Source: CAZCPB01 sp044223975
Lineage (GTDB): Bacteria; Planctomycetota; Phycisphaerae; Phycisphaerales; UBA1924
DNA: 64,000 bases
Assembly: GCA_044223975.1 (NCBI GenBank)
Contig: JBGALI010000002.1
Span: forward strand, 248,001-312,000
Reading direction: 5' to 3'
Shown: one piece after another, positions 49,216 through 57,223 of the stretch
Layout: the number at the start of each line of letters is the position of its first letter
Numbering within the stretch: position 1 is the first letter of the stretch
The notes under the pieces: model-generated
The model's input: the letters and a program-made list of their open reading frames with translations, nothing else
Told to the model about the DNA's origin: nothing
Databases searched by the model: none
Made by a program: the position numbers and the translations under genes

Positions 49216-50346
49216 ATGCGCCCAATCACCGCCCCGATCCCTGCCGCGAACGCCCGCCCGGGCTTCACGCTCGTCGAGCTCCTGGTCGTGATTGTGATCA
49301 TCACGGTCGTGATCTCGCTGGTGATCCCCGCGGTCGGCAAGGTGCGCCGCACGGCCAAGGTGGCCAACAGCCAGCAGATCGCCAACCAGGTCGCCAACGC
49401 GGCGTCCACGTTCCAGCAGGACAAGCGCAAGCTCCCCGGGTACTACTCGACCCGCGACATGGGCCTGAACGAAAACGGCAAGACCATCGGCATGTCCGCC
49501 ATGCTCAACGCCCTGCTTGATCTCTCCGGCGGCGTGGTCGGCGTCGGCGGTATCAAGCCCGTTGGCGGCGGGCCCGTCCAGCGGGTCGCGCCCTTCTCAC
49601 CCACGGGCTCCAACGCCAGCACCGTCGCTTGGGTCGACCCGACGCTGATAGGCTCGACCGGCAGCGGCAACACCACCTCCAAGGGCTACTTCATCCCCGA
49701 CAAGAAGTACTTCTACTCGCCGCGCCTCAACGTCGGGACCGAGGTCGCCCGCTTCGGCATGATCGATAACTCCATCCCCGACCTCGTCGACGCCTTCGGC
49801 ACTCCCCTGCTGCTCTGGTCTGCCGACGAGTCCATGAACAGCCCCGTCGCCTTCGACAGCGGCAACAGCGGCGCCAACAACTTCGCCCGCATCAAGTCCT
49901 CCAGCCCCGCGATGTTCTACTGGAACACCAACGCCGCGTACCTCAACGCCACCAGCCTCGGCAAGTCCCGCACCGACCAGACCAAGATCACCAAGTCGGG
50001 CGAAGGCAGCCTCCTGGGCGGTGGCCGCACCGACCTTGAGCGCGAGCAGACGCTCGCCGGCCTCCTGGGCAACCCCGGCTTCCACACCGGCGATGTGGCC
50101 GCGGGCGCCGACGCGATCCTCCCCAGCGCGCCGCGCGGCAAGTTCATCGTTCAGGTCGCCAACCCCGACGGCTTCTACCTGCAGCCCAAGGACGGCGTTT
50201 CGGTGCTCGACAACACCAAGATCCTCAAGTTCGGTTACAACTTTGTGCTCCCCGGCGGCGCCGTCCGCAAGGACGACAAGGGCGCGCCCACCTCGGTCGA
50301 CATCACCAAGTCGTTCGGTGACATTCTCGCCGTCGGCGGGTCCTAA
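49216..50346 (+). CDS. Type IV pilin-like / pseudopilin protein
   Basis: Predicted 376-residue protein with a prepilin N-terminus: a short basic leader, then Gly16-Phe17 cleavage and the helix GFTLVELLVVIVIITVVISL, with Glu at position +5. It is much longer than a typical major pilin and resembles the large pseudopilins of planctomycetes; the C-terminal domain is Ser/Gly/Asn-rich and unassigned. It would be processed by a prepilin peptidase and assembled in a type IV pilus or type II-like pseudopilus. AGGAG lies 7 nt upstream of the ATG; TATACT at 49084-49089 could be a -10 box. ComEC follows 55 bp later. Confidence 0.82.
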   Translation: MRPITAPIPAANARPGFTLVELLVVIVIITVVISLVIPAVGKVRRTAKVANSQQIANQVANAASTFQQDKRKLPGYYSTRDMGLNENGKTIGMSAMLNALLDLSGGVVGVGGIKPVGGGPVQRVAPFSPTGSNASTVAWVDPTLIGSTGSGNTTSKGYFIPDKKYFYSPRLNVGTEVARFGMIDNSIPDLVDAFGTPLLLWSADESMNSPVAFDSGNSGANNFARIKSSSPAMFYWNTNAAYLNATSLGKSRTDQTKITKSGEGSLLGGGRTDLEREQTLAGLLGNPGFHTGDVAAGADAILPSAPRGKFIVQVANPDGFYLQPKDGVSVLDNTKILKFGYNFVLPGGAVRKDDKGAPTSVDITKSFGDILAVGGS

Positions 50347-50401
50347 TAAGCCGTCTCGTCCGCTCGCCGCGCTGAATCACATCATCTTGTAATCTAGCCG
50401 T

Positions 50402-52867
50402 GTGTCCGTCACGACCGACGCGATCGACACCCGCGACCCTGCGCCCACTCCCGCTGCGCGGCGTGCCGTGGTGGCGTTCGCCGCGATCGCGCTGGGCATG
50501 ATCGTCGCCCGGGCCGTTCCCGCCGTTCCTCCGGTCATCTGGTGGGCCCTGGGCGCCGGCGCGTGCGCTTCGGCGGCACTGCTGCGGGGTCGATCCGCGC
50601 CAGCCGCGCTGGCGATCGGCGCTGTGGCGCTCGGCGCCTCGACGTTCGCCTCGCGCGTCAACACGCCCCCCGATGATGCGCTGTCCATGCTCATCGCCGG
50701 GCACGCCCCGAACTCGCCCCTCGTTCTGACCGTCGAAGGCCTTGCGCTAGAGACCCCGCGCCCGCCCGCGCTCGATGCGCCGATGTCGGCATTCGGATCT
50801 GCCGCGCCGTCCGGCTCGTTCTCGCTCCGCGCCCGCCGCGTGCTCACCGAGAGCGGCTGGGCCGCGTGCGACTCGACGCTGTGGTGCCGCGTGCCGGGCA
50901 CGACCTACAGCAGCGCCGCGGGCCTGGGCGGCTTTGGCGTGCGAGCCGGGCAACTCGTCCGCCTCACCGGCATCGCCGAGCCGGTCCGCCCGCTCGACAA
51001 CCCCGGCCAGCCCGACGCCCGCCTCTACGCCGCGCAGGGTGATGTCGCCGGTTCGCTCCGCGTCGATTCGCCGGCGCTGGTCGTCGTGACCTCCGAGTCT
51101 CCACGCGGCATGTCCGCGTGGCTCGCCGCGGCACGCGATGCGCTGCACGCCCGCGCCCTCGTGGCCCTCGACCCCGGCCCGCGCGCCGACTCTGCCGCGC
51201 GAGCCCTCATCCTCTCGCTCTTCCTTGGCCAGAGCGAGCCGGGCGAGCGCGAGCTCCGCGGCGCCTTCACGCGCCTGGGCCTGGCCCACGTCCTGGCAAT
51301 CTCCGGCGTGCACGTCGTCGTCATGGCGGGCGTGGGCCTCTTTCTCCTGCGTCTCACCGGTGAACGCGGCGCGCTCGAACCGCTCGCCGTCGCGCTGCTC
51401 GTGGTCATCTACCTGCTCGCCGTCCCCGCCTCGGCGCCCGTCGTCCGCGCCGGCGTCATCACGCTGGTGCTGCTCATCGGCGAAGCCCTCGGCCGCCGTT
51501 ACGACCGCCTCGCGCTCATCGCCTGGTGCGCCTGCTTCCTGGTCCTGTGGCGCCCGCTTGATCTCTGGTCCCTGGGCTTCCAGCTCAGCTTCGGCCTCAC
51601 CGCCCTGCTGCTGTGGCTCGGCCGCCGCGCCCACGACGCCATGTTCGGCCCGAAGATCCGCGGCCTGCTCCCCGTGCGCCGCACCGGCGTCGGGCTCGCG
51701 CTGGTCTGGGCGTGGGACCGCTTCAAGCTCGCCCTCTCAGCCAGCGCCCTGTGCTGGAGCGCCGGTGTCCCGCTCATCGCCTTCCGCACCGGCCTGCTCA
51801 GCCCGCTCGCCGTGCTCACCTCGCTCGTCACGCTCCCGGCGATCACGCTCCTGATGTGGGCGGGGTACGTGACGCTCATCGCCGGCCTCGTTTGGCCTGC
51901 CGCGGCACACGCCCTGCACCCCTTACTCTCTGTCATCAGCTCCGTATGCGTCGCGCTCGTGCGCTGGCTCGACCAACTCCCGCTCATGGCCGTGCGCGTG
52001 CCGCCCATCAGCCTCGCGTGGACGATCGCCGCGACCGCGCTGGTGCTCGCGTGGTTCATGCGCGCCAGGCTGCGCAGCCGCGCGTGCCTCGCCGCCGCGG
52101 CAGCGCTCGCCGTCTGGCTGGGCGCCGAGTGGGCCTTTGTCTACCGCGGGAACGACGACCGCGTGCGCCTCGATGCGCTCGCGCTCGGCGACGGCTCGTG
52201 CACGCTCCTTCGTCGCGACGGCGCGTGCGTGCTGTGGAACGCGGGCTCATCGCGCCTCGACGCCGGGCAGCGCCTGATACCAAGCGCCCTCCGCGCGCTC
52301 GGCGCGTGGCGCATCCCCACGATCGTGCTGGCCTCGCCCAGCCTGCACGACCTCAGCGCCGTGCCCGACCTCGTCGAGCCGCTGGGCGTGAAAACCGTTC
52401 TCTTCTGCGGCCCCGTCGCGCGCGAAGCGAAGGAACACCCCGAGTCCGGCGCCGCGTGGCTAGCCGCGCACCTGAAGTCACGCAACGTCGAAGTCCGCAC
52501 GCTCGCGCCCGGCGACACCATCGCGCTCGGCGATGCTTTGATCGAAGCCGCGCCGGCCGCGCCCGACCCCGCCTCCCCGTGGCTCGGCATCGTGCGCGAC
52601 ACCGACGGAGCGCCGCTGGCGCTCCTCGCCGATTCGCTCGATGCAACGCTGCTGCGGGATCAACTCACCGGCGTCGAACGACTGGCGCCGCGCATCATCG
52701 AATCCGGCCCGGAATCCCGCGCCGCGCTCCCTACCGATGCGATCATTCTCACCCATCGCGACGACGACCCGGCGCTCGACAGCCGCACGCTGGCGATCGG
52801 CCGCCGCGCGGCGTGGGCGCGCGTCACGCGCGATGGCCAGGCCGAAGCCGGACGGCACGAACCGTAA
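50402..52867 (+). CDS. comEC: ComEC/Rec2-type DNA-uptake channel protein
   Basis: Predicted 821-residue membrane protein, GTG start. Layout matches ComEC: N-terminal membrane segments and a soluble OB-like region with GFGVRAGQLVRLTGIAEPVR (about 180-200), a competence membrane domain with LRGAFTRLGLAHVLAISGVH (about 284-303) and SLGFQLSFGLTALLLWLG (about 390-407), and a C-terminal metallo-beta-lactamase-like region (about 590-800). In that region the metal-binding HxHxDH motif is not seen; the equivalent strand reads TIVLASPSLHDLSAVPDLVE, so nuclease activity is doubtful. It should carry single-stranded DNA across the inner membrane. The pilin-like gene just upstream fits a DNA-uptake role. 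Confidence 0.87.
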   Translation: MSVTTDAIDTRDPAPTPAARRAVVAFAAIALGMIVARAVPAVPPVIWWALGAGACASAALLRGRSAPAALAIGAVALGASTFASRVNTPPDDALSMLIAGHAPNSPLVLTVEGLALETPRPPALDAPMSAFGSAAPSGSFSLRARRVLTESGWAACDSTLWCRVPGTTYSSAAGLGGFGVRAGQLVRLTGIAEPVRPLDNPGQPDARLYAAQGDVAGSLRVDSPALVVVTSESPRGMSAWLAAARDALHARALVALDPGPRADSAARALILSLFLGQSEPGERELRGAFTRLGLAHVLAISGVHVVVMAGVGLFLLRLTGERGALEPLAVALLVVIYLLAVPASAPVVRAGVITLVLLIGEALGRRYDRLALIAWCACFLVLWRPLDLWSLGFQLSFGLTALLLWLGRRAHDAMFGPKIRGLLPVRRTGVGLALVWAWDRFKLALSASALCWSAGVPLIAFRTGLLSPLAVLTSLVTLPAITLLMWAGYVTLIAGLVWPAAAHALHPLLSVISSVCVALVRWLDQLPLMAVRVPPISLAWTIAATALVLAWFMRARLRSRACLAAAAALAVWLGAEWAFVYRGNDDRVRLDALALGDGSCTLLRRDGACVLWNAGSSRLDAGQRLIPSALRALGAWRIPTIVLASPSLHDLSAVPDLVEPLGVKTVLFCGPVAREAKEHPESGAAWLAAHLKSRNVEVRTLAPGDTIALGDALIEAAPAAPDPASPWLGIVRDTDGAPLALLADSLDATLLRDQLTGVERLAPRIIESGPESRAALPTDAIILTHRDDDPALDSRTLAIGRRAAWARVTRDGQAEAGRHEP

Positions 52868-52912
52868 CGGTGGGGTGCGCTGGATCGACGGTCACGCCGC
52901 CGTCGCCGCGCA

Positions 52913-53344
52913 TCATTCCTTCTTCGCGTCCACCTGCCCCCGCAGTTCCTTGGCCCGCTCGATCAGCTCGTCCTCGGCCTGCTTGGGCTCTTTGGTCTCT
53001 TCGGGCTTCTTGGCGAGCACGAAGTGCCACTTCACCGTGTTCTCGATGTCAAACGGCGCGATGGTCGCGAAGAAATCAAAAGGCGGGTACTCGTACAGCG
53101 GCGCATCGGCCGACTGGTGCGTGCGCAGGGGCTCGTAACCCTCGAGCTTCAGGCGCACGTCGTAGTCGCCGTAGAACACAAAGGCCGTCTCGACCGGCGT
53201 CCGCCCCACCTCGACGTCGTTCACCCAGCAGATCGCCCCCGGCGGCTCGCTGGTGATCGAGATGGTGCGGTCGAGGCAGCCGGGCAGTGCCGCGGCAGCA
53301 GCGCCGAGCGCGAGCAGGACAGGGAGTTGCGGGCGGGCCGTCAT
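52913..53344 (-). CDS. PEGA-domain lipoprotein
   Basis: Predicted 143-residue lipoprotein. The signal peptide ends in a good lipobox (ALPGC at about 18-22). A PEGA-type domain follows: RTISITSEPPGAICWVNDVE, VGRTPVETAFVFYGDYDVRL and KLEGYEPLRTHQ. The C-terminal 30 residues are a Lys/Glu-rich helix. It is probably anchored to the inner or outer membrane facing the periplasm; partner unknown. A GTG two codons earlier is an alternative start. It is followed on the same strand by nothing closer than comEC, which converges on it. Confidence 0.72.
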   Translation of the reverse strand: MTARPQLPVLLALGAAAAALPGCLDRTISITSEPPGAICWVNDVEVGRTPVETAFVFYGDYDVRLKLEGYEPLRTHQSADAPLYEYPPFDFFATIAPFDIENTVKWHFVLAKKPEETKEPKQAEDELIERAKELRGQVDAKKE

Positions 53345-53435
53345 GCCCACACGGTATCACATCGGACGTGAAACGCCCAGCGGTGTGGCACGCCCGGCGA
53401 GTCTTCAAGCCGGGCCTGCAGGGCGGGCCGCCCCC

Positions 53436-54224
53436 TCACTCCCCGGGAGCCTCCGCGCGGATCGTCCGCGCCGGCAGGTGATCGAACTCGTCGCCGCGGA
53501 ACAAGGACCCAAGGTACACCCGCCGCACCAGCTCGTCGTTGATCAGCTCGCGCGGCGTCCCCTCGGCAAACTTCTTCCCCGAGTCGATGATGTACGCCCG
53601 ATCGCAGACTCTCAGCGTCTGCTGCACGTTGTGATCGGTGATCAGGAACGCGATGCCGCGCTCCGCCAGTTGCCGGATCTCTTTCTGCAGGTCCTCGACG
53701 GCGATCGGGTCGACGCCGCTGAAGGGCTCGTCGAGCAGGATCAACTGCGGATCGGTCACCAGCGCCCGCGCGATCTCGAGCTTGCGCCGCTCGCCGCCCG
53801 AGCACGTCCGCGCCTGGTGCGTCGCCTTGTGCGTCAGCCCGAACTGCGCCAGCAGGTCGGTCGCTCGCTTTTTTCTGTCCCTTCGCGGCAGGCCCCGCGT
53901 CTCCAGGATCGCCAGCAGGTTCTGCTCGACCGTCATCCGCTGAAAAATGCTCGGTTCCTGGCTCAGGTAGCCCATGCCCAGGCGCGCCCGCCGGTACATC
54001 GGCAGCGCCGAGATGTCCTTGCCGTTGAAGAACACCCGCCCGCCGTCCGGGCCCGGGTCGGGGTCGATCATGCCGATCGACATGCGGAAGCTGGTCGTCT
54101 TGCCCGCGCCGTTGCGCCCGAGCAAGCCGACGATCTCCGACCGCTCGACGGTGAACGACACGCCGTTCACCACCAGGCGTCCGCCGAAACTCTTACGCAG
54201 GTTGACGGCCTCGAGTAGAGCCAC
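53436..54224 (-). CDS. lptB: LptB-like ABC transporter ATPase
   Basis: Predicted 262-residue ATPase, GTG start. Walker A GRNGAGKTT (about 36-44), Q-loop in LGMGYLSQEPSIFQRMTVEQ, signature CSGGERRKLEIARAL (about 145-159) and Walker B LILLDEPFSGVDPIAVEDL, then the H-loop in ITDHNVQQTLRVCDRAYI. The EPSIFQRMTVEQNLLAILE and FSGVDPIAV segments are diagnostic of LptB, the ATPase driving lipopolysaccharide extraction from the inner membrane with LptFG, which are not in the window. No lptA/lptC neighbour is visible. The C-terminal tail is slightly longer than usual. Confidence 0.88.
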   Translation of the reverse strand: MALLEAVNLRKSFGGRLVVNGVSFTVERSEIVGLLGRNGAGKTTSFRMSIGMIDPDPGPDGGRVFFNGKDISALPMYRRARLGMGYLSQEPSIFQRMTVEQNLLAILETRGLPRRDRKKRATDLLAQFGLTHKATHQARTCSGGERRKLEIARALVTDPQLILLDEPFSGVDPIAVEDLQKEIRQLAERGIAFLITDHNVQQTLRVCDRAYIIDSGKKFAEGTPRELINDELVRRVYLGSLFRGDEFDHLPARTIRAEAPGE

Positions 54225-54344
54225 TGCGCAGAGTTTAGGCCAAAGTCGGTTCCCGCGCCCCGCGCCGGGCGACCCACCCCTTCTCCCCGCACGCCCGCCC
54301 GTCTAGCCTCCACCCGCACTCTGCCCGGCCACCCGAGCCCCACC

Positions 54345-55592
54345 ATGCGCATCCTGATCGTCACCCTCGGCTCCCACGGCGACATCCACCCCTTCATCGC
54401 GCTCGCCCGCGCGCTGGTCGCCGTCGGCCACACGCCAGCCATCCTCACCAACCCCCACTTCTCCGGCGTCATCCAGGCCGCGGGCGTCGAGTGCCTCCCG
54501 ATCAGCGAGGACCTCGACATCAAGGACCTCATCGCTTCCAAGCCCGTGATGCACCACTCGCGCGGCCCCATGGTCGTCATGCGCGAGATGATGCTGCCCA
54601 TCGTCCCGGAGGTCTACCAGCGCACGCTCGAGTCCCTCCGCGATTTCCGCGCCGATGTGTGCGTCACCCACCCCATCTGCCTCGGCGCTTCCTGGGCCTG
54701 CGAGCGTGCCGGCGTGCCGTGCGATGTCGCGGCGCTCGCCCCGTCCATCTGGTTCACTCCTGGCGACCGGCTCGTCATGGCGTGGTGGCAATCGCCCGAG
54801 CCCGGGGCGCTCCTCTCGCGCCTGGAGTGCTTCGCCGCACGGATCATCATGCGCCACGCGCTCGACGGCGGGCTCAACACCGCCCGGCGCGACCTGGGCC
54901 TGCCGCCGCTGCGCCACGGCTTCTTCCGCGAAGCCCTCGGCGGCCGGCACAACCTCGGTCTCTGGTCGCCGCACTTCCGCGCGATGCTCCCCGGCGACCC
55001 ACCGACCGGGCAGATCTGCGGCTTCCCGTGGCACGACACCGTGCGCGAGCACGATCCCGAGTGGGCGCGCATCGAGCGCTTCCTGGGCGAGGGCGAAGCG
55101 CCGATCGTCTTCACGCTTGGCACCGCCGCCGTGCACGCCGCGGGAGATTTCTACGAGCAGGCCGTGCGCGCCACGAGGGAACTGAAGCGTCGCGCCATCC
55201 TGCTCGTGGGCCGGCCCGAGTACCTGCCGCGAGACCTGCCCGCGGGTATCGCGGCGTTCACCTACGCGCCGTTCTCGAAACTCCTGCCGCGCGGCGCCGC
55301 CTCCGTTCACCACGCCGGCATCGGCACCACGGCGCAGGTCCTCCGCTCCGGCCGCCCCTCGGTCCCCGTGCCCTTCGCGCACGATCAGTTCGACAACGCC
55401 GCGCGTCTGCACCGCCTGGGCGTGGCGCGCATCGCCAAGCGCGGCAGGCACCTGGGCCCGCGCCTCGCCGAAGCTCTCCGCGCCGTTCTTGACGATCCGT
55501 CCGTCACGCAGCGCGCCGTGGCACTGGGCCAGAAGATCGCTCTTGAAGACGGCGCCGCCGTCGCCGCACGCATCATCACGGGCGCGCGCTGA
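54345..55592 (+). CDS. GT1 (UGT/MGT-like) glycosyltransferase
   Basis: Predicted 415-residue GT-B enzyme related to sterol and macrolide glucosyltransferases. The N-terminus MRILIVTLGSHGDIHPFIAL is the acceptor-domain glycine-rich start. The C-terminal nucleotide-sugar domain has PIVFTLGTAAVHAAGDFYEQ, FTYAPFSKLLPRGAASVHHA (about 305-325, the donor-binding PSPG-like region), GIGTTAQVLRSGRPSVPVPF and DQFDNAARLHRLGVA. It likely glycosylates a lipid or small molecule with a UDP- or dTDP-sugar. Divergent from lptB across 120 bp. Confidence 0.85.
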   Translation: MRILIVTLGSHGDIHPFIALARALVAVGHTPAILTNPHFSGVIQAAGVECLPISEDLDIKDLIASKPVMHHSRGPMVVMREMMLPIVPEVYQRTLESLRDFRADVCVTHPICLGASWACERAGVPCDVAALAPSIWFTPGDRLVMAWWQSPEPGALLSRLECFAARIIMRHALDGGLNTARRDLGLPPLRHGFFREALGGRHNLGLWSPHFRAMLPGDPPTGQICGFPWHDTVREHDPEWARIERFLGEGEAPIVFTLGTAAVHAAGDFYEQAVRATRELKRRAILLVGRPEYLPRDLPAGIAAFTYAPFSKLLPRGAASVHHAGIGTTAQVLRSGRPSVPVPFAHDQFDNAARLHRLGVARIAKRGRHLGPRLAEALRAVLDDPSVTQRAVALGQKIALEDGAAVAARIITGAR

Positions 55593-55601
55593 AAGTCCTT
55601 C

Positions 55602-56036
55602 TTACGCCAGCCGCGGCGGACCGCCGTTGGGCGACGGCGCGACCTGGATCAGCCGCACCTTTCGCTCGCGCAGCAGCGTCCCCATCGCGAACACCTGCAC
55701 CCGGTACTGCCCGGGCGCGGGGAACTTCAGCCCCATCGACGTGATCGGCACCTGGTGCACCACCAGCGGGTCGCCCAGGTTCGCGTCGATCACCGCCTCG
55801 AACAGCGCCGGCCGCTCGTCCAGCGCATCGACCATCCGCACCTTGAGCTCCGTCCGCCCGTGCCCGCTGGTGATCTCCATGAACACCGTGAGCTGCGTGA
55901 TCGACAGCGGGAACGTCGGCGACGCGATCGTGTCGAGGATCCCGATCACCGACGATTGGCGCGACTCAAAGTCCCGGATCACCTTCTCGCACACCTGAAG
56001 CGAGAGGATCTCCGGCAACGCGGGCGGGTTGGGCAT
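55602..56036 (-). CDS. DUF6941-like protein
   Basis: Predicted 144-residue soluble protein. It begins PNPPALPEILSLQVCEKVIR and contains the beta-sandwich pattern FPLSITQLTVFMEITSGHGR, ... LVVHQVPITSMGLKFPAPG and YRVQVFAMGTLLRERKVRLI, which I associate with DUF6941-type small proteins of planctomycetes (an Ig-like fold). Function unknown. Start at 56036 is chosen for fit to that pattern, with GGAG about 10 nt upstream; an ATG ten codons earlier is possible. Convergent with the GT1 gene. Confidence 0.6.
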   Translation of the reverse strand: MPNPPALPEILSLQVCEKVIRDFESRQSSVIGILDTIASPTFPLSITQLTVFMEITSGHGRTELKVRMVDALDERPALFEAVIDANLGDPLVVHQVPITSMGLKFPAPGQYRVQVFAMGTLLRERKVRLIQVAPSPNGGPPRLA

Positions 56037-56224
56037 GGCGACACGGCTCCGGAAAAAGTGGTCCAACTCCGACCCGCACCGGAGGCCGGTGATCCCAAAT
56101 GGTAGGGACGGTGAATGCCGTACAAAATACGATCAAATAGGACGAGTTGCGGTCACATTCGGCATGTACGGCGCTGGTCCGTTCGATTTCGCTGTACCAC
56201 CAGTCCAAAAATATTCGAAATACG

Positions 56225-56263
56225 CAATTTGAAATTGACAAACAGAAAGACAATTGCCATTAT
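56225..56263 (+). promoter_or_regulatory. Strong promoter with overlapping palindrome for the DUF2089-like gene
   Basis: TTGACA at 56235-56240 and CATTAT at 56258-56263 are 17 nt apart, a near-consensus housekeeping promoter. The palindrome CAATTT-G-AAATTG (56225-56237) overlaps the -35 box and may be an operator. The ATG at 56271 begins 7 nt after the -10 box, so the transcript may have no leader. The region 56105-56275 is strikingly AT-rich for this genome. Confidence 0.6.
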
Positions 56264-56270
56264 CGAATAC

Positions 56271-56693
56271 ATGTCTTCCGAAATCGAAACACCACCGACC
56301 GCCGCCTCCCGCCACCCTCTCTGCCAGCTTTCCAAGGAGGACCTCGACCTCGCCGCCGAGTTGCTCCTCAAGTCCGGCTCGCTCAAGGATCTGGCCGCCA
56401 CCTACGGCGTCAGCTACCCCACCATCCGCACCCGCGTGGACCGCGTCATCGAGCGCTTCAAGGCGATCATGGCCGGCAAGCCGCCCGACCCGCTCACCGA
56501 TCTGCTGGCCAACCTGGTCGATCGCGGCGAGATGTCCGCGGCAACCGCCCGCCTGGTCCGTGATGCGGCCCGAGAGATGGCCCGCTCCGGTGCCGCGGCA
56601 CCCGCCCCTGCCTCTTCCACGCCCCCGCCGCCCGAAGTCCCGACTGAGCCCGCGCCCGCCCGTCGCTTCGACTGGAAGCCCCGGTACTCGTAA
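56271..56693 (+). CDS. DUF2089-like helix-turn-helix protein
   Basis: Predicted 140-residue protein. Residues about 18-62 match the DUF2089-type HTH: CQLSKEDLDLAAELLLKSGS, LKDLAATYGVSYPTIRTRVD. A short linker and a second helical segment (about 70-105; DLLANLVDRGEMSAATARLV) follow, then a Pro/Ala-rich tail ending RRFDWKPRYS. Members are probable DNA-binding regulators without the zinc finger of full DUF2089 proteins. The gene sits on its own AT-rich promoter with a palindrome over the -35 box, which suggests autoregulation. A small membrane-protein gene follows 71 bp later. Confidence 0.72.
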   Translation: MSSEIETPPTAASRHPLCQLSKEDLDLAAELLLKSGSLKDLAATYGVSYPTIRTRVDRVIERFKAIMAGKPPDPLTDLLANLVDRGEMSAATARLVRDAAREMARSGAAAPAPASSTPPPPEVPTEPAPARRFDWKPRYS

Positions 56694-56764
56694 TCCCGCA
56701 TCGAACCTGCGACGCACCAGGTTCGCCACGCACCAAGATCGGCACGCAAATAGGGAGACCTGTC

Positions 56765-57118
56765 ATGACCGAATGGTGGAGCCCGCAGACGTCTGTGTGG
56801 ATCGGAGCCTTGGGCTGCGGCGGGGGCGGCGCCCTGGCCGGGATCTTCGGCTCGCTCATGGGGTGGCTTGCGCCCCGCGGCATCGGGCGCACGCCCATGC
56901 TGGCCGCGCACACGCTCTTCGTTGCCGCGGGCGCGCTCGCGCTGATCGCCGGCATCATCGCGCTCGCGCAGGGCCAGCCGTACCACGTCTGGTTCCCCCT
57001 CCTGCTGGGCGGCGGGATCACCGCGATCGTGATGGGCGCGATGCTCCCGATCGCGCGCCTCCGCTACCGCCAGGCCGAAGCGCGGCGCCTGGACGCCGAG
57101 CAGTTCCGCCGCAGCTGA
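56765..57118 (+). CDS. Small three-span membrane protein
   Basis: Predicted 117-residue membrane protein with hydrophobic segments at about 10-34 (VWIGALGCGGGGALAGIFGS), 47-66 (TLFVAAGALALIAGIIALAQ) and 76-96 (FPLLLGGGITAIVMGAMLPI), and a basic C-terminal helix (ARLRYRQAEARRLDAEQ). AGGGAG lies 8 nt upstream of the ATG. It follows the DUF2089-like regulator on the same strand; pairing of such a regulator with a small membrane protein is common, so regulation of this gene by it is a reasonable guess. Confidence 0.65.
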   Translation: MTEWWSPQTSVWIGALGCGGGGALAGIFGSLMGWLAPRGIGRTPMLAAHTLFVAAGALALIAGIIALAQGQPYHVWFPLLLGGGITAIVMGAMLPIARLRYRQAEARRLDAEQFRRS

Positions 57119-57223
57119 TCGGCAAGACTGGCCCGGGGCGCCGCACGATTCACCGAACGCACGGTGGACGATCATCCGCGACTTTGCCATGAACGCAGCC
57201 GCGCGTTTCGGTATGCTGGACGC

